A stretch of 64,000 bases of DNA, taken from assembly GCA_947579605.1 (NCBI GenBank), contig OX388318.1:3906001-3970000 (forward strand). The letters run 5' to 3'. The position numbers and the translations under genes are program-made. The notes beneath the pieces are model-generated. The model had not been told where the DNA came from and ran no database searches. It worked only from the letters and a program-made list of their open reading frames with translations. Origin of the DNA: Athripsodes cinereus (taxonomy: Eukaryota > Arthropoda > Insecta > Trichoptera > Leptoceridae). Positions 45,583 through 58,200 of this stretch are shown one piece after another (the stretch's first letter is position 1; each line of letters opens with the position of its first letter).

Positions 45583-46638
45583 TATGTTCTTTATACAAAT
45601 TTCAAATTTATTTTTTAAAAGCTAAGCAAAATATTATACAACTAGTCTCAGTTATCACGGTTTAGTAATTTGGTTACGCGTAAAATTTCAACCCCTTCGA
45701 TGCTAATTTTCTATCCTTTAATACTAATTTTGTCTACTTTCTTACTTATTTCAAGATCCCATAGGGGTAGTTACCAGTGGCGTGTAAATGATAATGATGA
45801 TATTGACTGGGTGTGGGCAGAAATCGATAAAAGTAGAGGTTTTCTAAAGTGAATGCATGACCAATAACAAAACTCTAATGTCGCAACTGGTAGCTACCCC
45901 CTTCCATGGGTATGCCAATGCTCTAAACTTAACCATGGAAGTTAGTGAGGAAATAATAATTGGTATTTATTTACGTACTTACATACATGTAATTATGATA
46001 TAATATGTAGTAGGTGTGCTATAAGTACGCGCTAGTAGTGTTAGAAAGATCAAAAACATTTGTGATTGATGAATTGGGCGTTGAATACAACAGACATCCA
46101 GTTATTCTTTTGCACATCACTGTCATAGATGGATTATCCTATTATTTATACACACATATATGTGAAAATATTATTACCTACATGTAAGAAACCTACCCAT
46201 GGTATTTACTAGCATCTTCAGTTTATTGATGATGCTGTAAGGTGTAAGTACCTACCACACCTATTTTGAATGTTTTATTGGATTTATTTTTCAGATAATC
46301 AATCTATTATAAACATTGCTTATTTTAAATTATTTTTATGCAAGAGCGTAACATTTCACATAGAGAGTAAGAAACCGGTAAAATTTTGTGCATTGTTTAA
46401 GCACAAAATTTAATCAAAAAACGACCAAATTTAGTTGTTCTATCATTTCTTGGGTGAAAAACAATATAATTACATGAATATAAGTAGGAAATTCTTTTCT
46501 TTTTTTAAATTCACCTCTTAATATTTACCAAACTGACACATGATATTAAATACAACATTATCCTTCTGAATAAGATCATTTTTCTCAAACTCTTAGGAAC
46601 CCATAGGAAAAAATTAGAAACAAACAAATTTATAAATC
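45583..46638. other. intergenic, nothing identified
   Basis: AT-rich. The small ORF 45670-45852 has no recognisable domain. Confidence 0.5.
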
Positions 46639-46890
46639 TACTACTACTACTACTATACCATCACGGCATATCCCACAAGTGGGGTAGCCAGCAGACCAGC
46701 TGCATATAAAACATGCAAGCTGACTTCTCCGTGCCAATATAAAATTAAGACATTCAGGATGGGTGGCAAACCTCATCGCCGAATTTAAGATGTAAAATGT
46801 CTTATTTTTTCGAACACCTGCCTTTTACAGGACACTCGAAAACTTACGGAGAAGAGTGGGAGACCAATTCTTTACCGGGTGCTCCACGGG
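46639..46890 (-). mobile_element. dispersed SINE-like repeat ending in a TAG microsatellite
   Basis: On the minus strand: CCGTAAGTTTTCGAGTGTCC, TTTTACATCTTAAATTCGG, AGCTGGTCTGCTGGCTACCC, CACTTGTGGGATATGCCGTG, then TAG repeats at 46639-46655. Pieces of the same order recur at 20320, 23440, 42485, 49766, 50695, 51690 and 56280, making it one of the commonest repeats of the window. No pol III boxes were recognised. Confidence 0.65.
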
Positions 46891-47148
46891 ATTTATAAAT
46901 CGCGCCAACATATTGATGTGTACCATAAACAAGGCATATTTTAGTAATAATTTATCGTGAATTTTCATCTGGCAATGTGGGATTCGTGATTCGTGATGGT
47001 GTCTATGGAAAACATCAACTTGCAAAAATCTCGAAGTGACGTCCGTAATACGGGTGTCATTTAAAATTTTTGTTTGTGATAGTATTAATATTGTACATTT
47101 GAATTATAATTATTGTAATAAATTCGTTTTAAATTATATATTTGAATA

Positions 47149-50100
47149 ATGCCGCAGTATGCAGGTGAGTAGTGTATTAATTCCGTTTAAAACATGCCGA
47201 GTCACCGGTGAAGAGGTTATGTTTCTATGTTAAATTGTTAACGTCATTCCATTACTAAACAAGATCTATAAACCATCGTTAGATTTTTCTTGTTTTTCAT
47301 TGTGTTATCTAATTTGCATATTTTTCCCATCACTTAGTAAATGATATCGGAGCAGAAACTTCTTTTATCCCATAACCAATGACATTCATCCAGTTTTATT
47401 TTTAAAACCTGTTGTAATCCAAAAGATTAAATAATATCAAGTTTTTCAATGTAATCCTCCCAAGTATCAGCTGTTTTTAAACATTGTACTATAACAAATG
47501 ATTATTATTTTATTTATATGTATAAATTAACATCGAAACTATTTGTCTTTAAACATTGATCCCTTTGCTATAGAATGCAATAGGTAATTTAATGTAATGT
47601 TTTTATCACTAGCTGTTTTTGAACTCTGACAAAGATTAATTGTTCTTGTACTCTAAAGTTCAATACTTAGATAAAATATTGTTAATTTATTTTACACTTA
47701 TAAATATTTTAAATAAATCTAGACATTGATTCTACAAGAGATGGTACAAATTTACATTAATACAAGTGTTAATCAAAATGTTTTAGTAAAAATAAAATGG
47801 GGCAAGGAAACATATGACGGAGTGGATGTGAACACAGATGAGGATCCTCTCATCTTCAAGGCGACCATCTTCTCCCTAACTGGGGTTCAGCCGCACAGAC
47901 AGAAAGTTATGTGCAAGGGTGCTACACTCAAAGACGATGGATGGGGGAATGTCAAATTGAGTAATGTATGTATCATTCTTTGATTTTATTTTATTTTTGT
48001 CTTTGAACAATATGCAGCATTTGTTTTTAACAATACTTGAATAAACTATACGACATTACATAATCTTCCAACTAGCCTATCAGCTCCATTAAGAGACAAA
48101 TGGGAAAAATAAATTTAAATAAAAAAAATTAAATCTCTTCGAAGCAAATTGAAGTCTGCACTGTTTACCGGCATCCTTGAAGTGGATTATAGACCCTTAA
48201 ATAATAAGGAAATCAAAGTTATCCATAATTTATTATCAACAACTAGATAAAATATACCTAATTTAATTTAACATACAGAACAAACGGATAATGAAAATTA
48301 TATATTTTCTGAAACAAGCAGAGTAAGAAAGTTTTAACACCTGAAAACCGTGTGGTTTGACCTCACGATTCACAAGATGGCTGTGTGTTGAGTATGAAAA
48401 ACTGGCATGTATGTATGATGAACTGCATGAATGTGGAGAAATGTGTAAGAATTAAATAGATTTAATCAAAATCTCATTGAGTTATTCTGATTGAATTCAA
48501 TATTCATACTCCTACATTTTGATGTAAATATGCTGTTCAATTTTGCGACGTAAATGCATTATCAAATTTGCCAATGTTGGTATTATTTCCACAAAGTATA
48601 CCTTATTTTGCGTTCTTCTTTTTTCCAGGGAGCTATGGTGCTGGTGATGGGCAGTAAGGAGGAAGATGTGCCTCTAGAACCAGTGGAAAAGACTAGATTT
48701 GTAGAGGACATGAATGAGACTGAACTCGCATCTGTGGTGAGTATTTTATTTATTTATTTATTTTATTCTTCTTGCACATCATCATTCATATAACAAATAA
48801 AATAAAGCAATATACACAAGAAAAAATGTGATGATGTGCAGTGGCGAGATTATCACTATATAGTGATTTCTTCCATCTAACCACTTTTTTTACCATTTTT
48901 TTCTCCATCCTATGATCTTGCATACCTTGATTTCTCAGTGTAGTTAGTCCATTGTGAGATTTAATCGTTAAATGTCTTCCCACAGGCATGAAACCTTAAA
49001 GAAATTCAGAATTATCTGTGTGTTAGTTCCTATGGTCTGGAACCTGAGTCGGATTGCTCGTACCATCAGTAACGCTACATTATCTCCATGGTAACAATGG
49101 AAATAACCAATAATGTAACATTAGCTATTACCGTTGTTACCATGGAGATAATGTAGATTTACTGACAGTACGAGCAATCCGACTCAGGCTCCTATTCGTT
49201 ATCAGAGGAGTGTGAGCCAATGTTTTGGCTCTTGTTTGCATTATTGATTCACATTTTGTGAGTAAATGCAATGGTGTTTCTTTTCACGTTTCTTCATCCA
49301 GAATCTGCATAAAGGTGATTTCATTATATATACCATACAGACACATAGCTCTTCGTCAGATAGTAGAGATTCGCTACAAAATTTTAAATCTAACAGGATC
49401 TCCGCGCCCTTGAGTTGGATGCTCCATTAAACAATGCCAAATAAATTATCTGACATACATATACCTCCGACTTTAATTTTTTCTCCGATTGCTGTATATG
49501 TTTTTATCTTGTTAATAATAATTAATCTGTTTGTATGATTTCAGCTGGACCTGCCAGCGGGACTGACTAATTTAGGAAACTCATGTTACATGAATGCCAC
49601 AGTGCAGTGTCTTAAGACTGTGCCAGAACTCAGGGAATCACTCAGGAAATTCAAAAGTAAGATGAGTTGAAATAAATTTATTTTCTACAATATTTGTATG
49701 ATATTATGTAACATAGTAGGTATATCAAGCCAGTATAACCTCAAAGTGAAATAATGTTTATTACATACAGATGGCTTACTGGTTACCCCACTTGTGGGAT
49801 ATGCCGTGATGGTATAGTAATAGTAGAAGTCGATGCGATACTAACAATTGTATAGGCTGTGAGTACCTATAGTTTGTCTCCCAGGAATTCTTGTTCTTAT
49901 TTTCCCTGGTAATGCTTGAAAAAAATAAAGACATGTACTGAACTGCATCAATAATGTTGGTGTCATCTCACTATTCCAAGTGTTCTAATTTCCAATTTGA
50001 AAATAATCTTTGCTTTTGTTTAGCTATTAATGTTTCAACAAAATAACTTTTTTTTTCAAGATGTCAGTCTTAAAAAATGCCCTGATCACTCTAAATGAGT

Positions 50101-53100
50101 GGATGGCCTTCGAAGTTAGAATTAAATAGAACCTTAAAAAAAAATTGATGATTATTTGTTATTTTCAGTAAACACCACAAGAACCACTGACAACAAATTG
50201 GTGGCCACTCTCCGTGACACATTTGAAGGCATGGAGGGCGTACCACGTATTCCTCCGCTGTCCCTTCTGGCTGCACTGCACGGGGCCCTCCCGCGCTTCC
50301 GAGAGCGTGAGCCCTCTGGGGGCGCGGGCCCGTCCGGGAAGATGGATCAGCTGGGTGGCGGAGGTAGGTGGGCGCAGCAAGATGCCAACGAATGTTGGAC
50401 GGAGGTGGTCAGGATATTGCAGCAAAACTTGCAGCCACTAGAAGGGAGCAACAAGTCAGTATAAACTATATATTATTTTTATATATTATATTATAAAAAT
50501 AATTTCAACACAAACACTGTTTACTTTCACTATATTAATTTTCGGCATAGTGTAAGTAAAGTGTTTGTGTTGAAATTATTTTTATACTTTTATAATATAA
50601 TATATAAAAATGAACTTTCACAAAGTTGACACCGACAAAATAGAATCTCTAATATTATTTCTTGATTAACATTGTTTTATTACTCTGGAATCCCCGACGA
50701 AGAATATCCCGCTGTTTTTTGCAAAATTTTGAATGTCTTGTTAAGGCAGATATTTATTAAACATCACGAATATGACATTTAACATCTTCAATTCAGCAAT
50801 GAAGCACGCCACACATCCTGAATACCTTGAAAGAAAAAATAAGAATGTGGATTCAGAATAAACTGAAATACTCCCCAAATACCTTGACATTGAGTAATAT
50901 GCTTGTCATGGAAGTGGTGTAGGTTTGCAACAGGAGGATTCAGATAACCTGAGATATCTCAATGAAAACAAATAGCTGGCTTTTAGATGGAGAAGATGAC
51001 GATTCATAAGATTTGGAACACATGATTAAATAAATATTATGTAGTGATTTTGTAATATCTTATTGAATTCATATTTTATTTTTAGAACGGTGATAGACCA
51101 TTATTTTGGTGGTAAACTAGACACAGAGATGAAATGTAGCGAAACAGAAGATGAACCAGTGACAGCAGGAGAAGAGAGTTTCCTACAACTGAGTTGTTTC
51201 ATATCACAAGATGTTAAATATCTTCAATCAGGATTACGTTCAAAGATGCAAGAACAAATAACCAAAATGTCCAGTGTATTAGGAAGGGATGCGGTTTTCA
51301 ATAAAACTGCCAAAATCAGCCGTTTACCCGCTTATTTAACTGTTCAATTTGTTAGATTTTATTATAAAGAAAAAGAAGCGATAAATGCGAAAATTCTTAA
51401 AGACGTCAAGTTCCCAATTGACTTGGACGTATACGAATTGTGTTCGCCGAAACTTCAAGATAAATTGTCGCCAATGAGATCTAAATTCAAAGAAGTGGAC
51501 GACGCCAAAGTGGAGGCGTCACTCAGTGCAAAAGATAAGAATAAGGGAGATGGGAAACCTAATGCACGTGGTCCACCCCAGCAGGCTGTGAAGTCCAAGA
51601 AGAAAGCCTTGCCTTTCTCATTTGAAGATGGTAAATATTATCATCCAATTATTTGTAATAATGTGCATTAATTTGTATTGTGCCTCACAAAGTCCCCGGC
51701 AAAGAATAGGTCTCCTACTCTTTCCTGAAGTTTTCTGTAAAAGGTAGGTGTTTGTATATATTTATCTATTCCCTCACGCCATATCCCAACTGGGGTAGGC
51801 AGAGAGAACGGAACGCCATATAGATTTGTCCTTACATACTTCTTTCGCTTTTTCTTCAGTCATACAATTTCTCATGCACGCACGTCGATTTCTCTTACTC
51901 AAAACACGGCCGTCCTTGAGAATTTGATCTACATGATCACGCCATGTAGTTCTCGGACGCCCGCGATTCCTCACACCCCTCCTTTCAGAGAAGTATATCC
52001 TCTTTGTCATTCTTTCTTCTTCCATTCGTTCAACATTACCAAACCGTCTCAATTTATTTACACGCATTCTATCCACAACACTCCTCTTGCATCCACTCAT
52101 TCTTTTAATATCCTAATTCCTAGCTGTTTGTCAAATATTGCAAATAAGAGATTTTATTCCTTTTATTGAACAATGAAGTACACCACTGGTTCCTGAATAT
52201 CCGAGGACAACTTGGTCTACAGGTGTCCTCATAAATATAATGAATGAATGAATGCTAAGGTTTCATAAATTTATATTTCTCTAGTTATATATTTTATTTT
52301 ATTTACATTTTCTGTTTTATACATCCTTATTTCACTTTATGTTAAAACGTGTTTATCAAACATTGTATGGTTTGCTGGAAGACATTTCCTCACGGCACAC
52401 CTTTTGTACATAATATGTTTTTACAATAAAAAAATATTTTCATTACTATCATTTGGATTTCAAAAACGATTAATGCCACACCTAATGAATGAACAATAAT
52501 TTTTGTTATTCAATTTAGATTTTTTTCATAATATTCAAGAAAAGATATTTTCTAATACTATCATGATGTACTTCTGAGATGAGTGTCAAAGATATTATAT
52601 CACACAGTTCATCCGTTTGTAAATTCACTACTAGAAATTGCTTTGCAAATATCAATATAAAAATTATTTCATTCTCTCTAGATATTGGCAGCAACAACAG
52701 TGGTTTTTACACCCTACAAGCCGTTTTAACACACAAGGGTCGCTCCAGTTCTAGCGGTCACTATGTGGCGTGGGTACGCTGGAACAATCCACAGGCCAAC
52801 TCTGAACCAACGTGGCTCAAGTGTGATGATGGTGATGTGTCGGCCGTCACACAAGAAGAGGTGCTCAAATTGTCCGGAGGAGGTATGAAATATTTTATTT
52901 AATTTCATTTCTGTCCTGGCTGGATCATATTTTACTGAGAATATTCAATGATAATTAATAAAAAAAAGAGTGACGTCCTTCTGTCCACCTATGACAATAG
53001 CCATGTCCACACAGCTGGATGAAAACGTCGGATCAATCTTCAATCATTCCATGACAATTTGGAGCATTCTCCGAAGAAATATTCAAATGAATGCCTTCGT

Positions 53101-53989
53101 TACCCGTATAAGGACGGGTCATATTATAAAAAATACATATTTTTGAAATGAAAATATCAATTTAGGTAAGTATTATTTTTTTCATAAAAAATGTAAATCT
53201 TGTACGCTTGTAAATTGAAAGTCATCTGACGTTTTGCGCTCTTAACTGTGGAGTTTTGTGCGGATTTTCCGAGGATATCATTATATCTGTACCTGAGAGC
53301 CATTTAGTCTTAAGTACTAAAATGCCATTTTCAAATTCAATTTTTGAATAGAAAAAATCTCAATATTTTACTAGTAATAAGCTGTATATAGTATACACAG
53401 CTTATTACATAGACCCTATAGTATAGAACCTAAGCATTTCTGTTCTTAAGACTCACGACTAATGTGTTTTTTTTTTCGCTTTTTTCGTAACTTTGGCGTT
53501 TTTGTCAAAAATGCACTTAAGTCTTAATGGCTCTCAGGTACAGATTATAATTATGCAAAAACTTTTTTTTTAAACCCCATGGTTACCTCATGCGCATGCA
53601 CATACCTTATATTTTACCCATTTTCATTACAAAAATTGTTTTAGAGAAAGTAAAAAATATGCAATCATGCTTAATACTATAGTGTTTACAATTATGAAAT
53701 AAACATAATAAATAACTCAATCTACTAAACGATCAAAACACCTCCTTACAAATTTGTATGAAATTGAAGACAAAATTCTTAAATTATTAAAAATCTAAAT
53801 TATTTTCTGTGGTACCTACCTGTATTAATGATAGATTATGTTTTTTTGTCTATAGGTGATTGGCATTGTGCCTATGTACTACTCTATGGTCCAAGAGTAT
53901 TGGAAATTGATGAGGAGGAAGCTAATAACTCACAACAATCTTCATCTACAACCACAGCTACTACTGATGTAGTTATGGAGGGACAGTGA
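47149..53989 (+). CDS. Usp14: USP14, proteasome-associated ubiquitin carboxyl-terminal hydrolase
   Basis: Eight exons with GT-AG introns join in frame: 47149-47164, 47787-47965, 48629-48736, 49545-49656, 50169-50454, 51086-51630, 52682-52882, 53856-53989 (1581 nt, 526 residues). Residues about 1-80 are the ubiquitin-like domain that docks on the proteasome (MPQYAVKIKWGKE, TGVQPHRQKVMCKG). The catalytic domain has the Cys box NLGNSCYMNATVQC (C115), QQDANECW, the His box GRSSSSGHYVAWV (about H442) and GDWHCAYVLLYGPR at the end. Family members trim ubiquitin chains on substrates at the 26S proteasome; human USP14 is 494 residues. The excess here comes from a Gly-rich, locally GC-rich insert in exon 5 and a Ser/Thr-rich tail. 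The start is the MPQYA exon, whose phase-1 donor fits exon 2; the longer ORF opening at 47726 is intron read-through. Introns hold MITEs and LINE debris. Confidence 0.97.
48750..48895 (-). mobile_element. SINE-like 3' end in USP14 intron 3
   Basis: ATTTATTTATTTTATTCTTC, TTGCACATCATCATTCATAT, GTGATGATGTGCAGTGGCGA and TAGTGATTTCTTCCATCTAA match 36190-36340 and, inverted, 38695. Only the 3' region is present. Confidence 0.65.
49039..49192. mobile_element. foldback MITE in USP14 intron 3
   Basis: The arms GGAACCTGAGTCGGATTGCT and CCGACTCAGGCTCC, continuing through TACATTATCTCCATGGTAAC and its complement, give about 60 bp of inverted repeat with a roughly 35-bp loop. There is no similarity to the other hairpins here. 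Confidence 0.85.
50477..50610. mobile_element. foldback element (hairpin family, copy 3) in USP14 intron 5
   Basis: An inverted repeat with about 55-bp arms (AAATAATTTCAACACAAACA, CTGTTTACTTTCACTAT and complements) and a short loop, starting about 20 bp after exon 5's donor. Its right flank AAATGAACTTTCACAAAGTT equals the flank of the 5174 element. Confidence 0.8.
51774..52110 (-). pseudogene. reverse transcriptase fragment (copy 4 of the 18245 family) in USP14 intron 6
   Basis: A minus frame of 108 codons reads MSGCKRSVVDRMRVNKLRRF, RMTKRIYFSERRGV, NRRACMRNCM and ends SAYPSWDMA. It matches the C-terminal third of the 18245 copy with few changes. Antisense to USP14 and confined to an intron. 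Confidence 0.85.
53287..53543. mobile_element. MITE in USP14 intron 7, CTGTACCTGAGAGCC ends
   Basis: CTGTACCTGAGAGCCATTTA on the left and TAATGGCTCTCAGGTACAG on the right are inverted for about 35 bp. The flanks ATTATAT and ATTATAA are similar direct repeats. The centre has a small hairpin, AATAAGCTGT to ACAGCTTATT, at about 53375-53407. No ORF. Confidence 0.8.
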
Positions 53990-54189
53990 GATCAGCAATT
54001 TGATGTTCTCGTCTCTACTCAATCACAAATGATGTAAAATTATTCAAATTTAATTTAAATGCTAAAATAATTATTATATTCTCCGTTGTATGTATGTAAC
54101 AAAATGTTATTATAATTCCTTTACATTCTAATAGATTTTTTAAAATTTGTAATGTTTTTTTACTAGCCATGTCCGCACTGCTCGATAGT
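53990..54189. other. USP14 3' untranslated region, probable
   Basis: AT-rich sequence after the TGA at 53987-53989. There is no canonical AATAAA before the hAT element at 54198, so the true poly(A) site may use a variant signal or lie beyond the insertion. Confidence 0.4.
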
Positions 54190-54197
54190 TGCAGTGA

Positions 54198-54624
54198 CAG
54201 TGGCGTAGCTAGGGTCATCTGCGCCCCTTCTCGGAGTCCCCAAGAAATTTTTTAAATTTTACGTTTTATATGGTTCATTTTCGAAGCATGAAGCATTATG
54301 AAGAATAATATTTGAAGCCGAACTGATCTTTGTTAAAAAAAAAAACGCCATCGGCAATCCTGCATTGTTGATGTGTCATTTTGTTTGAGTAGAATGGCGC
54401 CCCTTAATGCTCAATGGAGGCGCCAAAATCGTGTTTGCCAACTGGTTTGAAATGAAGATATTTGTGGAGCTCCAAAATTTAATCTTGCAAACGTATTTGG
54501 GATACATTAGCTTAGGTACGTCAAAATAAAATTAAAAAAATAGTTTTAATACTCATTTTGGCGCCCCCTAATGTGACGCCCGGGACATATGTCCCCCCCT
54601 GCCCCCCCCCTAGCTACGCCACTG
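54198..54624. mobile_element. hAT-type element with perfect 8-bp duplication TGCAGTGA
   Basis: CAGTGGCGTAGCTAGGGTCA on the left and CCCCTAGCTACGCCACTG on the right are inverted. TGCAGTGA lies exactly at 54190-54197 and 54625-54632. The interior has several GGCGCC, TGCGCCCC and GGGACATATGTCCC words and no transposase. It lies within about 210 bp of the USP14 stop codon. The remnant at 12243 is its relative. Confidence 0.95.
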
Positions 54625-54632
54625 TGCAGTGA

Positions 54633-55243
54633 ATAGAGGGTTTTATCTCTCTTCTGTCTCTTGATAAAGGAAGAATAAATAGAAGTATAATAATTTATTG
54701 TACTGCTCATTTCTTTCTTATATAGACAAAGAGAAAAAAAATGACAGGACCCTTCGTTCACTGTGTTTTCTGAGCAACGTCTACACGGCAATTATAAAAC
54801 GGTACTTAATGCTTTGTCATCAATTTTTTTGTTGATGTTGCCAATACCAAAAAAATATTTTCAATATATTATTATATAATATGTGTTTAACATTTTTTTA
54901 TATTATGGAAAAAAAAACTATAATTGTTCAATATTCATTTGTTGAAACTATTAGCAGTTATTTAAAAAATGTTTAAATATGGCATTATTGCATTTAGTAC
55001 CTGAATTATAGAATTGATTTAAAAAATTGAAAATGGAATGATAATATTTTGAATTTTTGTGACAGATAACACTTTCGCAAACAAAATGGTGGTTAATGTT
55101 ATTAAACATTGAAATATTGTGGTCAAATAATGATTGCTGACTTTTTAAATATTTATATATGAAATAAAATAAGCTTTTGAATACTCAAATCTGCTTTAAT
55201 TTGTGCCCTGATGTGTATTAAATGATTAAGGAATAATGTTTTT
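54633..55243. other. USP14-DCST intergenic spacer
   Basis: AT-rich DNA that should hold the end of USP14 and the promoter of the next gene. AATAAA words occur at about 54672 and 55163. I cannot place a promoter element with confidence. Confidence 0.4.
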
Positions 55244-58200
55244 ATGGAGTGGATAAAGGTTTTAATTTTTCTGTTGTGCGGAGGTCTAATAGGATGTGCA
55301 TTCTATTTTTTAACCATTAGGTCTCTGTATTTGCCTTTTTTGAGTGATACTATATTAGCCGTGTCATTTTGCTGCATTACAGGTTAGTAAATATTGTTCA
55401 AAGTATATCTTATTACCTTCTTATATTTAAATTAATATCTTTACATTAATAAAATGTTCTCTGAAATCTTTCATGTATTCCCATTATTACTAAAAGTTGA
55501 TCTTTATTGAGATAAATTTCTAAGAGTTTCATTGCAATAAATAAGTTGAAGATAGGTTTGATATATTTAACAAATGTATAGAATTCCAGCACCTTCAAAT
55601 CATGTAAAACTTATACGTTTTGTATGTCGGAGGGAAATCTCAGGACACGGATAGATTCACCTATTTATGTTGGAAACTATTATGTTTTATGATATTGTAG
55701 ATAAAAAAATATCTGTCAAAACAAAATAATGTTTAACTTGATATTGTTTGCATTTCAACAGATTACAGCTACAGCCAACTCTGTAGTACATTTTTCATAT
55801 AATTGTAGTCTTTATAGTTATAAACATGATTGATTTTTTTTTATATTTTCCCTAAAAACAACAAATTAAAAGAAAATAGTTAAAATACACGAAATAAGTG
55901 GTGCGCCATACAATATTGAAGAGGCCGTTGTTTTTTTAAGTTCTCATTCACAGTTTTTAATATAATAATATTCTAGACAACTAAGTTTGCGTCATTTTGT
56001 GATAAATCACCGCAAGGGCGCACATATATTTTTATTATTTACTTTGTTTCAAGGTTTCTTTAACGTAATTTAGCATTTAAAAAAATTAACAAAATATCGA
56101 AAGATACTTGGATTATGAGTTCCGATCTAATATTTTTTTGACACAAATTTTATTCACCGATCTTAATAATTTTTTAATTTGTAACATTTAGTTATTTTAA
56201 GATAGTTAAACACCAAAACATATTTTTTCTATAGAAAAATATTAAGATTAATATATCTTTTGAGTAATAAAGGGTAATATATCACCCCATCGTCCACAAA
56301 CAGGGTAGCTAGTGAACTAACTGCGTCTAATAAGCATACAGGTCATCATGAAAAAGCTTTCTTTCATATGACTGCTATTATAGGCATATTCACCTTTTCT
56401 AGTAATTTCCTTTCCTATACACACATACATATGTAAATCTTTATTTTTTTAATTAATTATAAATAAAACACTTATTTATAGTATGTCCACAGTGACTTTT
56501 TATTGGATACGAGCTGGCTTTCAAGAACTTCCGCTCTCATCATCAGGCTGGCAAAAAGTCGGCTCGCGTCCAATAAAAAGTCACTGGATATACTATAAAA
56601 AAGTGTTTTATTTATAATTAATTCAACATGAATTTCCACCAAGTAGGTACCGTCGGTTGAAAATATCAACTTTATTTTTTGTTTCGCTATTATTTCCAGC
56701 CATCAGTTTTGCTACATCAAGACAAGCTCGTTGTATAACTGCATTGTTTCTTCCATACACTCTGTCTACAAAGGGAACTGCCCTCATCAAATCATTTATC
56801 TATGCAATTTTGTTAGCTGGTAATATATGAATTTTAAAGTATTTTTATTATCAATGTTTCTAGCATAATAAATTGGGGGTTAATTAATAAAAAGTTGTTT
56901 GATATATTACTGTACAGCACACGTGAGGTAACCTTTGAGGCCTAAAAGAAGAAGAAATACTAGTATCTAGTTCATCAGATAGGACTTTAACCTGACCTGA
57001 CACCTCAACCAATTAGATTATTATATTTGTTGGGGTAAAATATGCACCGCGACCTATAAGATCTAATCAATTAGATTAGTGTGCTGTGCTATATATCAAA
57101 CATATTTTTTTTTACATGAATTTAATTCTAATTTCAGTAGCCTCCCTAGGTTGCCCTGTATTGAGGCATAATATATCATACATTTCCTATCGATCGGTGA
57201 TTGAAAACTAGAAATATTTAGAGATCTTTATAACTGATTTGATATTGACACTTGATGTTCCATACCATTGTCACTGCATCTTTCACAAGCATCCAGTGGG
57301 CTCGATGTAACAAAACCCATCTTTGATGTACAATAACAATTTTTAAAATCTAGTTTCCTTAAAGGTTAAAGACTATTTTTAAAATATCGGTAATCGAGAG
57401 ACAGAATAATAATTTACTATGTTATAAAATAGTAACAATATTGTAGGGCCCATTCACAACATAATACAAAGTTGCCATGAGATGCTGCATGTAATTGAAT
57501 GCTCAACTGCTCTTGGATATAATCTGAGTGTGGCGAGACTAGACATCCTCTACAAACCCTATCTGGACGCCTTCATCGCTCTGGAAAATGAAGCACTTAA
57601 TCTTGATCAAAATGCCACACCAGAGAAGTATGAAATATTTACTTTAATTTATTTAGATTTGAGAGTAACTAAAATGCAGACAGAGGTATTTGAATCACCA
57701 TAATGCTTAGAAAAAGACAGGTGTTTGTAAAAAATCACAAATAAAACATTCTGAATTCTATTTTGATTGACACGAAGAGATATAGAAGTCTGAATCTACC
57801 CAGACTGATATCAGCTGTAGGAAAAGAGAGGAGATGCTCGTTGCTGTTTGTGGTCCAACCTCTGGATCTATATTATGATGTTCAGACTTAGTAGCCACAA
57901 GGAAAAACTTTTTTGACTTCAATACTTCTATACTTTCTTTATAAAACTAATGGCTCCTTCAAGTACCCAGCAATACTGCATACAGATGAAGGCATATTCC
58001 CTTTTCTTCTCTTTCCTTTTTACACCAAAATTTTTGATATGTGGCCACTAAAAATCTAGAGTGCTCGCTCGGTGCAGCATTTCTCGCATCAATGCGACAT
58101 TAAATCCTGTTTTTGGATGTGTGTCGTTAAGGAGATACGTATTTCCAGGTAAGGCTGAGATATGTTGTGGGCGCTGCCCTTTAAAAAAGAAGTTTGAATC

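Noticed and set aside
47726..47786. Start of USP14 at the ATG at 47726
   Set aside because: The residues before VKIKWG do not fit the family, whereas MPQYA at 47149 with a phase-1 donor joins exon 2 exactly at 47787.
57482..57703. ATG at 57482 as a separate gene
   Set aside because: It is inside DCST exon 3; the acceptor at 57446 and donor at 57627 keep phase with the neighbouring exons.
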